Positions 34,544 through 46,345 of a stretch of DNA of 64,000 bases are shown one piece after another. The position numbers and the translations under genes were made by a program. This DNA comes from Ditylenchus dipsaci (taxonomy: Eukaryota; Nematoda; Chromadorea; Rhabditida; Anguinidae), in assembly GCA_004194705.1 (NCBI GenBank), contig SADC01000223.1, forward strand, positions 62,001 to 126,000, read 5' to 3'. Each line of letters begins with the position of its first letter. Within the stretch, counting starts at the first letter, position 1. The notes beneath the pieces were generated by a model, which saw nothing but the letters and a program-made list of their open reading frames with translations, had not been told where the DNA came from and searched no databases.

Positions 34544-34729
34544 CAGTCAACTCTCGATTTAGTGTACACCCTGGGGACCGGCTCCAGGTGTACACTGAAT
34601 CGAGTGTACACTAAACCGAGGGTTCATTCTAGTCATTTTAATTAACCGACGGCCAAATGATTCAATCCAGGTGTACACTAAACCGAGGTGTACACTAAAT
34701 CCGGTGTACACTAAATCGAGAGTTGACTG
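34544..34729. mobile_element. Tigger/pogo-type MITE (word GTGTACACT)
   Basis: TA-flanked; starts CAGTCAACTCTCGATTTAG. The word GTGTACACTAAA(T/C)CGAG occurs repeatedly. An 88-95 percent similar sister (by eye) is at 37460-37644. Confidence 0.85.
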
Positions 34730-35175
34730 TATACGCAAACTCATTTCCCCCAAATATTATCAAAAATCACGCAAGTTCGAATCCGCTAAACGCATAATCA
34801 AATTTCCCTTAATCTTCACCCGAAAATCGATACTTATTAATTGCTTTTTTAACCATTTCATATTGCATTTGCGTGAAAATATATATGCATTACACACCCA
34901 ATTTCTCTCTTCCCTTTTCAACAAAGTGGTGTAAGAGAATAGTAATACACTTTGCCAATCTATCCATTCACCAATCAAAAACCATTTAGTGCTAGTGTTT
35001 TATCAGTGAAGATCACTTGTTTTGGTGCTCTTTCAATTATTAATGTTGTGTTATTGTGTAGATATGAGTAATATAAATAATTTTATCAAGTTTTTTCAGC
35101 TGAGCACCAATTGTCAATTATCTCCTTGCTTATTACTACTCTTTAATTGTCCTCTGCGCTTGGGATAGAGCGTTT

Positions 35176-38100
35176 ATGGACATAAACTTTTTGTCTACCG
35201 TGAAATCAACCAAAAATTCAGCCAGAAGACAATTTAGAAGGTAGGAAACTAAAGATTTTCGGTGTTTGGGTTTTAATTAAAGCAAATTTCAGGTTCCATA
35301 CCTTTTGACTCAATACTAATCCCTGTGAGTTTACTTTTTGAAAATTTAGAAAACTAGCGAAAAATTTGAAAATTCATAAAATTGTGTTTAGTCCTTGGAA
35401 ATCGCTGTGCTCAACTACATAGAGCCCCGACCTAGGAACTCCCAAACAGATTTAGACATCAACGCAGATCCACCGGTTTGTCATTTTAATAATAATGCAG
35501 AACAAGTGAAAAAATTCTGAGTTAGCATGGTGTTAATATTTGGTGTTTATACTTTTGCGTTTGATAACTTTATTTGATCAATAGATTGAAAAATAGTCTT
35601 CTATATCTTTCAAAAGAGCTTTCAGATACTATATTTATCAGATCGTTTAAAGAATCCAAATCTTGGGGTTTTTTTTGTTTCGGATTCACAGAACTGACTA
35701 TTAGGGTTAAAGCAGGGCTTCGAATGAAAATTTTCAAAAAAATGACATTTGGGTAAAAAAAAAGACATTTTGACTGTTTTTGAAGTAAAAGGGGTCATTT
35801 TTACCAGTGCTTGTTGCCATTTTGAAGCGAAAAAAAGATTTTGACTAAATTTTCAAAAAGAAAAAAAGATTTGGGGTTTCAAAAACAGGACAAATCTTTT
35901 TAAAAAGGACGATTCGAAGCCCTGGGTTAAAGCAAAAATATATAAGATCAAAGCCTAAAGTTTTATACCACAATTTTAACAGCGATGAACATAAAAATGA
36001 CTGTGAAAAAGGAACCTTGACATTTTTGACCGATCAATAAGTTGACCGATCGGTTGCAGTGACGAATCCCTCCCCCACGCAGAGTGCTCAGATAACCTCA
36101 TATTCGGATTTCTCGACCCTGATTTCATGAGAAATCCCCGTGTTTTTAATTCTGAGATTTTTTTTTATCGAACCACATGGAGAGTCTCCAGACTCTCGAG
36201 CAAGTAGAGGGGGGGGCTTGGGGTGTTGGATTGGTAGTATCATGTTTTTTTAGTCAAAATTTGAAAAATTTAGATTGGCGCCTTTACAATTTCGAAAGGA
36301 ATAAGGGCTGTATTGAGTAGGGAAGGGAATAAAAGGGGGTCACTTTCATGGCCAAACGTATTAGCAGCAATTATTGATATATTTTGACTGTTTTACCATG
36401 TTTTTCAACTGGGCCGTTGCAAAACTAGACTCTATATACATTTTTGATCAAGAGTCTTGCTCGAAATCATGTCTAAGGTAAGTGAGTGCGCGCATCTCTA
36501 ACCAGCCAAGCCCTGCGCTTCCTTCGCGGGAATCATGAAATCGGAGTCAAAAATTACGACGGTTATCTGCAGGAGCGTACGCAGGGGGAGGGACACGTGC
36601 CCAGTCAGATTTTTTCCTTATCGGTGTCCCTCGTCAGATTTTTTACAAAACGGTGTAGGTAAAATGGCCTAAAAATGGTCGTCAGAAATTCCTGCGTACG
36701 CCACTGGTTATCTGCTTCATCTGAGCACTCTGCGTGGGGGAGGAGGGATGGGTGAATTCTGAACTCAAGCCGACCGATCAATTTTTCGCCAGATGATGAT
36801 CTTCTCATCCATGAGCGTTCTGATACAAAGTGACTGCAGTCGACGCTCGATATAACGTCCCTCAAGGGACTGGCCAAAATGGGACATTATATCGAGCGCC
36901 CACTGTAGATGATAGAATACATCACATGTGATGATTGAAATTTTTTAGGATGGATTTTTCCCCACCAAAAACAAATACTTTGTGCGGATTTTTTTTTGCT
37001 TGCAAAAAATGCGTAAATAAGTGAATGGGTTGGAGTAAAAGCTGTATTCTTATCAACATTGAAAACTTACTCAAAAGCAATCAATACAATAATCTTACTA
37101 TCAATTCATGATTGAAAATAAGCAGAAACACAGCGCCAAAAAACACTCAGAACACCCAAATAAATTGTTTAATCTTTAGTTTTCTTTATTTCTTAATCAT
37201 TCTAAAATTTTAGTGGGATCCTGATCCGTCTCCTTGACTTTCTTTTCAACCACATTCACTGTTGTTGTTGACATTGGAATATATACACACATTAACAAAT
37301 TTGTAAGTTTTTTCAAAAATTATAATTCATTTGAAATTTTTGGTCAATCCATCGAATACTGAGTTTATCAAAACCGCTAAATTGAATCGAAACACTTTTT
37401 TGAAAAAGTTGAGATCAAACTGTCAATAAACAGCTTGGCAAAAGCTCAAGATGGTGATACAGTCAACTCTCGATTTAGTGTACACCCTGGGACCGGCTCC
37501 AGGTGTACACTAAATCGAGGTTTATTCTAGTCATTTTAATTAACCGACGGCCAAAATGATTCAATCCAGGTGTACACTAAACCGAGGTGTACACTAAATC
37601 CGGTGTACACTAAACGAGGTGTACACTAAATCGGGAGTTGACTGTAATCATAGAACTACAATAATACAGGGTGATTCAAAAGTTTCTCCCATTTTAAAGG
37701 TCGCTATTTTGAAAATGTCCTCACACAAATCCGATATCGGTAATCGGTGCACGACATTGTGCACCGTTACTTGCACGTTTCGGAAATAGGGCGACAGCGC
37801 CGGCGTTAGGGCGCCAGGATAATATTAGGCGCCGGTATTTTTGTCTGTAAATCGAGTTTTTATAATGAAAAAATGTAGTATTTTATCTGAACAATACTCA
37901 ATTCTCAATCAAAAAACTTCAAGAACATTTTTGAAATATTTTTCAAAAATTTTGAAAAAACACAGCGCTGGTACAAGTATTGTGACAATGTCGACGCCTT
38001 CCGAAAATCTCGGCGCCGGCGTCAGCTGTAAAAACCCGAAGGCGCCGGCGCTGGTCGCCCGGCTTATAGAAAATCGGCGCCGGTGACCGTGCATGTTGTC

Positions 38101-38575
38101 AGTGATGACAAAAAGTTCAATTAAATTGACTGTACAACGACTGTAAAAAGTTACAGTCAATTTTTACAGTTGACTATCGGTTTTCTTGACAGTCAACCTT
38201 TACAGTCGACCATGAATTATATGCTTTTAATGCATATTTAAAATACTGAAATTTGCCTTTATTTCAGCATCTGTTCCCTGTAATCCCCTATTTCCTAACT
38301 TTTGTTCCTTTGTCGAAGGACCTATTCATCCCCAACCCAAAGTTGGTCTATAGCCAACTTTCGAGTGTTGTTGGATTGGTAGAAGCAGCCTAACAAAATT
38401 CGCGCCTTCAACCCCCAAAGTCCAGCACCTGGACCAGAACTCAACACCGCCACCACCGGTAGCACTCACACTCACCAGCAACAGGAGTCCGCTCGACACA
38501 GTCAGCCCTCTCTTTTGGCTTGGATCAGACGTCTCAAGCGACCACCCTAATTGACCCTAACTACTTTTACACTTA
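35176..38575 (+). CDS. Unidentified multi-exon gene (exons partly frameshifted)
   Basis: Candidate exons: 35176-35240 (start MDINFLSTVKSTKNSARRQF, GTAGGA donor), 35293-35324 (SIPFDSILIP), 35393-35475 (AVLNYIEPRPRNSQTDLDIN), and a terminal exon from about 38268 (after TTTCAG). The terminal exon reads HLFPVIPYFLTFVPLSKDLF, VYSQLSSVVGLVEAA, then in a shifted frame NKIRAFNPQSPAPGPE and QQQESARHSQPSLLAWIRRL to a stop at about 38549. The product is Pro/Gln/Ser-rich with a basic C-terminus. I do not recognise it. Exon phases disagree at two junctions, so either indels or missing exons are involved. The 2.8-kb gap between the third exon and the last is filled with transposons. Confidence 0.35.
35713..35924. 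mobile_element. hAT-type MITE, exact 8-bp duplication
   Basis: Duplication GGTTAAAG (35705-35712, 35925-35932); ends CAGGGCTTCGAATG and complement. Confidence 0.92.
36066..36752. repeat. Interrupted palindrome, CCCACGCAGAGTGCTCAG ends
   Basis: CCCCACGCAGAGTGCTCAGA is mirrored at 36724-36745; GATTTCATGA blocks are mirrored inside. The right arm holds a hAT-type insertion (36570-36706). Confidence 0.65.
36570..36706. mobile_element. 137-bp hAT-type MITE, exact 8-bp duplication
   Basis: Duplication GTTATCTG (36562-36569, 36707-36714). The ends are CAGGAGCGTACGCAGG and complement; GTCAGATTTTTT is repeated inside. Confidence 0.9.
36837..36905. mobile_element. Very short Tigger-type MITE
   Basis: CAGTCGACGCTCGATATAAC to the complement within 69 bp. 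It keeps the word hairpin ACGTCCCTC-AAGGGAC and the far-end copy. Confidence 0.65.
37460..37644. mobile_element. Tigger/pogo-type MITE, sister of 34544
   Basis: TA-flanked; same GTGTACAC words in the same order, with a few indels relative to 34544-34729. Confidence 0.85.
37766..38095. mobile_element. Decayed GGCGCC-rich hAT-type element
   Basis: TACTTGCACG-like left end and GTGCATG-like right end, GGCGCCGGCG words throughout; related to 29703-30161. No exact duplication is visible. A CAGGGTGATTC fragment precedes it at 37669. Confidence 0.55.
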
Positions 38576-38579
38576 CTGC

Positions 38580-39516
38580 AACTTTATTTCCTGATTGTTT
38601 GGTATGTTTTTGTTTATATAACAGTCTAGAAAATGTTAGATTAACACTGCCCCACCTGGTTTAGTGCAGAATTCATCTGGTTTTAGAGCATAATGCCTAT
38701 GGCTAATCGGGTCTCAACTTCAAATCCGACCAGCGGCATGCTTATTTTAGGCCATTTTTTGATTTTAAAACTTTCATACTTTAGTTTTGCCAAAATAAAA
38801 ACTGATTCGAGCAGTAAAATATGGGTAATGCTGGGCGAAGTTGAAGCTAAGATCCATAAACCTAAACGCATGATTCATCTGGCCAACGACACAGATGTAT
38901 GGCAAATTTTACCTTGTCCTCTTTTCAATGTTCAGTTTTCTAATGCAAGGAAAGTTTAAAAGAAAAATCAAATGCGAATGCCATTTGTTTGTGTTTAAAC
39001 ACAAAACTAAGTTAGTGTACATAAGAAACAAGTTAGGGTTTATCGAAAAAATCAGGACAGCAATTTTAATTTAGAAAATAGGCGAAAATAATGCAGTGCC
39101 TAAAATAAGTTTTATTTAGTTTGAAATTAGTATTTAGAAACTTAGAAAAAATAAAAAATAAGCATGCAGTTAGGCGGTTCGAACCTAAGAACTCTTGCTT
39201 TACCGAAAAACTTGTGATTCCCAGGCATCAGATTCGAAATCGTGCTCTTGGCATTCCGTTTTTTGACACCCTTTTTTGAAGACTGCTGTGAGGGAAGTTC
39301 CCCTTTAACTTGTAACCAGGGAAATGAGCTACAACAAAATAAAAGCTGAAAATGGGTGGTAACTTGCTCCAATAAACTAGTCAAACCATGATGTTGAATT
39401 TGGGGTTCGATTATTAGAGATTTTACGGCACATCCTTCTTATGCATTTTTCACTGAAAATCAAGTCTAAATTTCAGACTTTGTTTGTTGCAAATACTATC
39501 TACTTGTGCTTATTCA
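38580..39516. other. Intergenic region upstream of the ODC-like gene
   Basis: No gene recognised; a palindromic GCGGTTCGAACC (39175-39186) is tRNA T-arm-like on the minus strand. Confidence 0.3.
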
Positions 39517-42500
39517 ATGAAAGGGTCCATAAATGTGCCGTCTGCTCGCACAGAAATCTTCTCTGAAAATGCCCTTATCACCGTCTTTTCCAAGATCAGG
39601 CTAACGACAATAGTTCACAGTCCCTTCAGGTAATATTATAAAAAATCAACAAATTCAAAAGTATTACTTTAAATTTAGTTTGCACGCCAAATAGCTGCAC
39701 TCAAAAACGTTCAAGTCAGTTTAACTCATTTTTCTAGCCAAAAATTGACTAAAACTGTGCAAATTTAGTCCTACTCCGAGCCCTTCTACGTGATGGACAT
39801 GGCCAAAGTCAATGACTTGATTGAGCAATGGTGCTGCAACCTGCCTAGAGTCAACCCTACTACTCTGTCAATTGCAATAGTGATGCTGTGCTGCTCAAGT
39901 TGCTGGCTAACAACAGATATGTCGGCTTCAACTGCATGAACAACCAGAACTTGGATGACGTGAGTGATATTTTTACTCTTGTATCAGATTGTCAAAAAAG
40001 ACCGAGTTAAATTTTTGAATGAGTTTATAACTGGCAAAAAACTTAATATCTTCTTTTTATGCCTAATATATATATCAAATTTTAGGCCCTTGAGTTAGTC
40101 TCTTCGGACAGAATCCTGTACAGCAACCCATTGTGGACTCGAGCAGCACTAAAACAGGCTGCAGCCAAGGATGTCCAATTGCTTACTTTCGAGAGCTCTC
40201 GAGACTTGGACCGCATTATGGTAAATTTCCTATCAGTAAAACATCTATAAAAAATATCCAATCACTATTTTAGTTGAACCACCCGACTGCTGAGTTGCTG
40301 CTCCACATCTGTGTCAACCACCAGTCTCAAGACACCAATGCTTTGATGGGCTGTGAAGTGAAGGCCGCCAGTGAATTGCTTCAACTTGCAGCCAGTTCGG
40401 GAGCCAATGTGGTCGGTGTCTCTTTTAACTTAGGCAGTGGAGATGTGACCCCAGCCCTCTACTCCACAGCCATTCTTGCAGCTGCAAAGCTCTTTGAGCT
40501 GGGCTCAGCTCTTGGTCTTTCCATGACCGTTCTGAACATTGGATGTGGATTCTCCAGTCTGGACAAGAGCTTCGAAAAAGTACTTTTGCTTTTTATTTAA
40601 ACGGTTTTTTTATTTTTGTGTATTTTTAGACTTGTGCCTTCATCAATGACTCACTGGACTACTATTTCCCTCTGGACAGTTTCCCTCAGTTGCGCATCAT
40701 GGCCACTCCAGGAAGATTTTTCGCTGGTGCCGTGTTTTCTTTGGTAACCAATATTGTGGAGCGACGTCTGGTGGACCTGAGCAACATTACTAATGATGGT
40801 AAGTATTGTCGTAGGGATGTTTGCAAAAGAACTTTCGGAAAAAATTCCAAAAAAATAGAAAAATAACTAAAGATTTAAAAAATTTCACTAATTGACAATT
40901 TTTTTTTGTCTTTTCGAAGCAAAAAGAAAGTAGCCCTGTTTTTAAAGGGGCATGCTCGCGCCCGATGCAATAATTCTTGCATTTTAAATAGTGATGGAAG
41001 CGGGACGGGACGGTCCCGAAAGTCCCGTCCCGCCGAAGAAATTCAGGCAAAAGTCCCGTCCCGGTGGTCCCGAAATTTTGGAACAAAAGTCCCGGTCCCG
41101 GTCCCGAAAATTTGAAAAAATTCGGGACTTTTATTTAATTTTCCTACAACAGAATTTTTGCGGTTTTTGTTTTTTTCCTGTCTATTTTTGTCGTTTTTAG
41201 ATCTCATATGATTATTACACTCTTGTTTGTGCCTGAGTTTGTTTCTTATCGAACTAAAAAGAGGGTTTAAAGTAAACTCTTTACAAATGGTTCAAGAGTG
41301 AACTGTTTACACTTAGTTCTAAGTAAACTTTCGATTTTAATCAATTTATATTAATTATTGATTTAATTATGCAGCCGGCCGTTCAATTTTCAGACACCCA
41401 AAATCCGAAAAACTGGAGATCAATTTTAAAATTTTTGAGCGCTTAACTATAAACATAAAACGAGATCAGTAGAGCTCGTTGGACTAAGAAAATACAAAAA
41501 CAGCGATGTAAAGTATTCGCTCTATGCTGACATATATAGTAGAGGTGTGCATTACGCCCCGAGGGATTTCGGGATCAGGATTAAGGCCTTAAAAGAATTC
41601 GGGATCGGGATTACCACGAAAACCACAAAATTATGTAAAAACAAAAATTATCTGGCCAAAAATTATTTTTAAAATGCTCATTGGGGTTGGCAATTTTCGG
41701 GATCGAGATTTTCAAAATCGATGGGAGGGATTCGAGATCGGGATTCAACATCAAAATCCTCGGAATGCGGTTCCCGATTTGAGAGCGATCCAATCCCGTG
41801 CATACCTCTGATATACAGGATGGCCCGAAAAAATTCGGAAAATTAAAAATTCAATTTTTGAAATTTTTTGATCAGAAACTTTTTCCCATTGTTTCCATGC
41901 ATATCTTCTATATTCCTGTCCTCGAAATCGAGAAGCCGCAAAATTTGAGAAATAGAGTATTTACAAATTTTTAAAGGTTATCTTTTTACAGTCCCGAACG
42001 GACTTTTTTCTGGTCCCGGTGAAATTTTTGAAAAGTCCCGGTCCCGGTCCCGAAATTTTTTTTCTAAAAGTCCCGTCCCGGTAGTCCCGAAATTTGAATA
42101 TTTCCATCACTAATTTTAAATTCGCGGGTACCAGGCACGCCAGAGATTTGAATTTCAAAATCGTTTTTGAAATCAATTTTAGGTCTCTGCTTTGATTTGT
42201 CGTGACTTTCGGGCATTTTCGCTCTTATTTTTATGCTTGTTTTTCTAATTGAGTTACGTTTTTAGGTTTTAGCGTCAAGAAATCTATTCCACTCCACGTT
42301 TGTATCGCCAGCTGGAGATTCTCGCGCATGCTCAAGTTCTTCTCTCGATCTTGGTATTTTTATTAGATAAGTTTTATTTATTTTCTGCGCCGTCATTTGC
42401 TTTTCCCTTGTTCCGTCTTTCAGGTGTCTGTCTGGATGTCCAAGAAGGAAGGATACATCAGGAAAGGTTCTTATAAGATAGTTCACTTGACTTTTTTCTC

Positions 42501-45500
42501 AGCAGTAGTTTTATTTATGAATTTAGGTTCTCTGCTCAGGTATTTTTAGGCGTTTTTTACACAGTTTACGCTGCGACTGCATACATCCTGTCAAAGTTCC
42601 GAATAAATCTAGCAGGCAGCCGTTTACGTAGCGACTTTAGACTTTGTCAGCCTGTACGCGGTCGAAGTGTCACTTTCTATGTGCCTTCGTGCTTCATTCC
42701 ATGGCAGTATGGCTAGGCCATCGTAACATATCTGTCGAAGCGCGTCAACTTCTCTGAAGAGGCTGCCTAGCGAAAGTGTTTATTCCGCTGGGCTTTATAT
42801 CACTAATTTTCAGGTTCAATCGACAATTGGGACTTTGTAGCAGCTCACGTAGCAAAAACCTTCAGACAAAAGTATTATTTTATTCATCAATCACGCTTTC
42901 CCATTGCATGGAACAATAACTGGATCATATTTTTCTTCAAATAGCATCTTCATCGCCCTTTTTCCGTCTTGCTTCCACGAATTCTCTCAGCCCGACACAC
43001 TACCGTACAGCATTTGTTTCACGCTTGACATTTGACAGATGCTCGATATGCTGATGATTACCTCAGGGATAGGAATCCTACTTTTTAAAAGGATTTGTAC
43101 TTTTTTCGGAACCCCAAATCTTTTGTATTTTTAAAAATTCTAGTCACTTTTTTGTTTTTTTTTGCTTCAAAATGTTAATGGCCATCTTGAGGATACTCTA
43201 TTAGGTTCACATCATAAACCAACCCAACAATTGTGCTTTGCGTCGTACTTGTCTTATACGTCTCTATCTTTTAGGAGAGGCTATCAGATGAACAGCGATG
43301 ATTCTTAGAAAAAGGATATTCGAATATGCTGAAACATTGATCTTAAAAAAATATTACCGACCATAGTATGGTTAGCTGACAAGACCTTTTTTGCTACTGA
43401 AGGCAATGGAACATGAGTCCGCTCTGTGTCTGGATTATTAGCAATGATAATGGGGTCTTTTTTCAGCAGAATACCTCTTTCCGCTTTTTCTCTTCCAGAT
43501 TACGAACGGTTGTTCCTCCGGCAGTCAAAATTTACCGATTTTCATTTCAGTTGAAATACGACAAGTCTTATAACTCACATTTGCCCTGACAGCAAAACCA
43601 TCATACCCTTTTGCCGCAGTAAACAAATTCACCAGTATTTTTTCCGTATTTTCTATATCCATCAATTAGTCAGGTATGTTTTTGTCTGTATGGCTCGTTC
43701 AGCACTCCGGATTAAGAATACTCCTGCTCTAATGTATCCATGGAGTCAAAGTTGAAGCATTTTATTATAAGTGATCACCTATCAAATTGCAGCTATGCCG
43801 AAACAGGGAGACCTAAGTAAATAGTGGGTCGTATAATTGATGAAAACATTATTTGTCGATCTGAAATTAATAACCTGAAAACCGGAAAAGAAGTGAAAGA
43901 GGAATTCTGTGACGTAAAGAAGATACTTGGACGGCAGTGTTATGGTCTTCACAATCTTCCAGTCGATCAAATTTTCAGGTTACCATAACCGCCCTATATC
44001 CAGTCCGCACTTTTTCGTAGTTGGAAGTTTTGCGCACATTCTTCGTGTTTGCAAAAATTATTACATTTTCACGCCCGAAAGTGTGTGTTGTTACCGGACT
44101 TTACAAACGCAAACAACTTCCGACTAGACCAGACGAGACAAAGATGTGATCCAATTGTCGATTGAACCTGAAAATTAGTGATATAAAGCCCAGCGGAATA
44201 AACACTTTCGCTAGGCAGCCTCTTCAGAGAAGTTGACGCGCTTCGACAGATATGTTACGATGGCCTAGCCATACTGCCATGGAATGAAGCACGAAGGCAC
44301 ATAGAAAGTGACACTTCGACCGCGTACAGGCTGACAAAGTCTAAAGTCGCTACGTAAACGGCTGCCTGCTAGATTTATTCGGAACTTTGACAGGATGTAT
44401 GCAGTCGCAGCGTAAACTGTGTAAAAAACGCCTAAAAATACCTGAGCAGAGAACCTAAATTCATAAATAAAACTACTGCTGAGAAAAAAAGTCAAGTGAA
44501 CTATCTTATAAGAACCTTTCCTGATGTATCCTTCCTTCTTGGGACATCCAGACAGACACCTGAAAGACGGAACAAGGGAAAAGCAAATGACGGCGCAGAA
44601 AATAAATAAAACTTATCTAATAAAAATACCAAGATCGAGAGAAGAACTTGAGCATGCGCGAGAATCTCCAGCTGGCGATACAAACGTGGAGTGGAATAGA
44701 TTTCTTGACGCTAAAACCTAAAAAGATAACTCAATTAGAAAAACAAGCATAAAAATAAGAGCGAAAATGCCCGAAAGTCACGACAAATCAAAGCAGAGAC
44801 CTAAAATTGATTTCAAAACGATTTTGAAATTCAAATCTCTGGCGTGCCTGGTACCCGCGAATTTAAAATGCAAGAATTATTGCATCGGGCGCGAGCATGC
44901 CCCTTTAAGCAAATTTTTAATTTTTAATTTAGTCATATAATATATTCATTCCAGATTTTGACACTGGTCGTGACGCCTTCATCTACCAGACCAACGAAGG
45001 CTACTATGGCGGTTTTGGATGCCGAGTAAACGCAAACATTGATCCAGAGTGTGTTCCTCTATTTGTAAGCAGATATTTTAAATTATACAAATATTTTATC
45101 AAACTTTTTTTAGGATCATTACTTAGACAATTTCTCAGCTGAACACGTCTACGGTAGTGTGATTGGTCCAACTTTTGAGAGCCATGATGTGGTTGTAATT
45201 AAAAAAACTAAATAAGATGTACTAGAGATAATTTTTATCAATAGTAACTTTTCTTCTGAGACATTCTTCTGAGACATAAAAAATTAGATTATGTCACATC
45301 TTATGTCTGAATTTACAAATTCGGACAGGGGCGTATCCGCTTAAAAGCCTATAAAAGACCGTATTTAGATATTAAATTTTTGTTATCAGATATAAATAGC
45401 ACGTTAGCAGGTATGCTTCCGGCTCAAGTTTTTTAAAAACTACTCGGCAGTACGTTGCTAGAAGAAATTAAGTAGCTAGTATAATAGCACTCGGATATCA

Positions 45501-46345
45501 ACCAGTTCTGCTACTTATTATTAGAAGGTTTTCGAGATTTTGGTGACCACTTTGATCCAAATTAATCTTCTACGTGCTACCCGATTTACCTATGTTTCTA
45601 ATAGAAGCCCCAGGCTTCTATTTTTCAACCCTTGAAAATCTCAAAACGGCGAATCGAAAATGGCCTTTACTCTGAGTTCTTAGTCGAAAAATATGGGGGA
45701 GGTGTTCCATTAGAACATTACGGTATATGCTAGGATATTGCTTTTAAAAAACTGGGTAACCGGTGAAATATTTTATTTAGAAAACAATCTTGAAAAAGCT
45801 GCAGCAACTTAAAAAATAAGAAAATTTTTGAAGCTAGTGAAATAACTCGAACTCAAATTATAGGTCCAGCCGATCTGTCGTTTCCGCCCTCTCTCGACTG
45901 GCGATTGGGTATGTTTTCATTTGAACTAATATTTTATTTTAATATTTAGTCTGAATTTTTTTCAGCTTCTGTGGAACAACATGGGCGCTTATTCACTAAA
46001 CAACGAGGAACTTTGGGTGATGACGATGACTATGCCACTCCTATGGTCTTCTATTTTACATCGCAAAGCCAGTGGTCAGTTTTCTTTGTCTGTTTTCACA
46101 TTCCATCAAATAAAAAACCATTTTGCAGGGAACGAATGGACGCCTGCAAAGATAATATCGATCTGGCCAGTCTGCCTGCTGCTAGTCCCATTGGCTCTGA
46201 ATTCTCCAATGATGATGGCAGCTTTGCAATGGAAGAGGATGGCTCTCTGCTATCTGATAAAGCTTATCAGTATCAGTTGGATGAGCGCGATGAGAACTAC
46301 GAGCAGAAATTTTTGACATTGTTCGGTTGGCCTCTGCACGAATAA
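39517..46345 (+). CDS. Ornithine-decarboxylase-like protein lacking catalytic residues
   Basis: Exons: 39517-39629, 39769-39959, 40086-40220, 40274-40579, 40630-40798, 44955-45064, 45114-45194, 45864-45908, 45966-46074, 46129-46345. ODC landmarks appear in order: PFYVMDMAK, LPRVNP-YYSVNC, ANVVGVSFNLGSGD, LNIGCGFSSLD, LRIMATPGRFFAGAVF, GYYGGFGC, VYGSVIGPTF, TGDWLLWNNMGAYS, and an acidic C-terminus. Against vertebrate ODC numbering the PLP Lys69 is Asn, His197 is Asn, GGG235-237 is GCG, Glu274 is Thr, Asp332 is Glu, Cys360 is Phe and Asp361 is Glu. Decarboxylation is therefore not expected; an antizyme-inhibitor-like role is possible, since the antizyme-binding region (ALKQAAAKDVQLLTFES) is relatively kept. 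Frames break by one base before YYSV and after LNNEEL, and phase disagrees between exons 1 and 2. Intron 5 is 4.2 kb owing to a transposon nest. Degenerating pseudogene is the alternative. Confidence 0.8.
40989..42112. mobile_element. hAT-type element inside the TTAA element
   Basis: The duplication ATTTTAAA (40981-40988, 42113-42120) is exact. The opposite arm (44869-44876) keeps the uninterrupted site with one ATTTTAAA, proving the duplication. The ends are TAGTGATGGAAGCGG and complement; the word GTCCCG is repeated at both ends. Confidence 0.95.
41540..41820. mobile_element. Third-level hAT-type MITE
   Basis: Ends TAGAGGTGTGCATTACG and CGTGCATACCTCTG; flanking ATATATAG (41532-41539) and ATATACAG (41821-41828) match at 7 of 8. 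The word GATCGGGATT recurs at both ends. Confidence 0.75.
45585..45724. mobile_element. Tigger/pogo-type MITE (word AGAAGCC) in an ODC-like intron
   Basis: Same plan as 11705: TAATAGAAGCC-CCAGG-CTTCTA hairpin, TTTTTCAACCCTTG, and a right end AACATTACGGTA. The left terminal bases are decayed. Confidence 0.65.

Larger units (their letters stand above)
31044..35175. other. Long non-coding stretch with small repeats and a TATA box
   Basis: No spliced gene was recognised. There is a TATATAAAAG element at 31829-31838 in a GC-richer setting. About 50 bases downstream ATG 31889 opens only a 15-codon basic peptide, MAKHTRHYHKGKRRE. tRNA-like sequences are at 31370-31440 (minus), 32583-32642 (plus) and 33111-33170 (minus), with an isolated perfect T-arm (GCAGGTTCGAATCCTGC) at 33943-33959. 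Two Tigger-type MITEs are listed separately. Confidence 0.4.
40946..44904. mobile_element. 4-kb TTAA-flanked inverted-repeat element in intron 5
   Basis: TTAA lies at 40942-40945 and 44905-44908. The ends are AGGGGCATGCTCGCGCCC and complement. The arms are very long: 42121-42836 and 44148-44876 are near identical in opposite orientation, differing by single bases such as one C missing in the left arm. The left arm is split by a hAT element (40989-42112). The centre (42837-44147) has no recognised transposase. The arms contain an exon-like stretch (TTTCAG then GTGTCTGTCTGGATGTC). Confidence 0.85.

Noticed and set aside
42262..44721. Identical 65-74 codon frames in opposite orientation (KTYLIKIPRSREELEHARES)
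   Set aside because: They are the two arms of the TTAA element read outward. No start context or homologue is recognisable, although an exon origin cannot be excluded.
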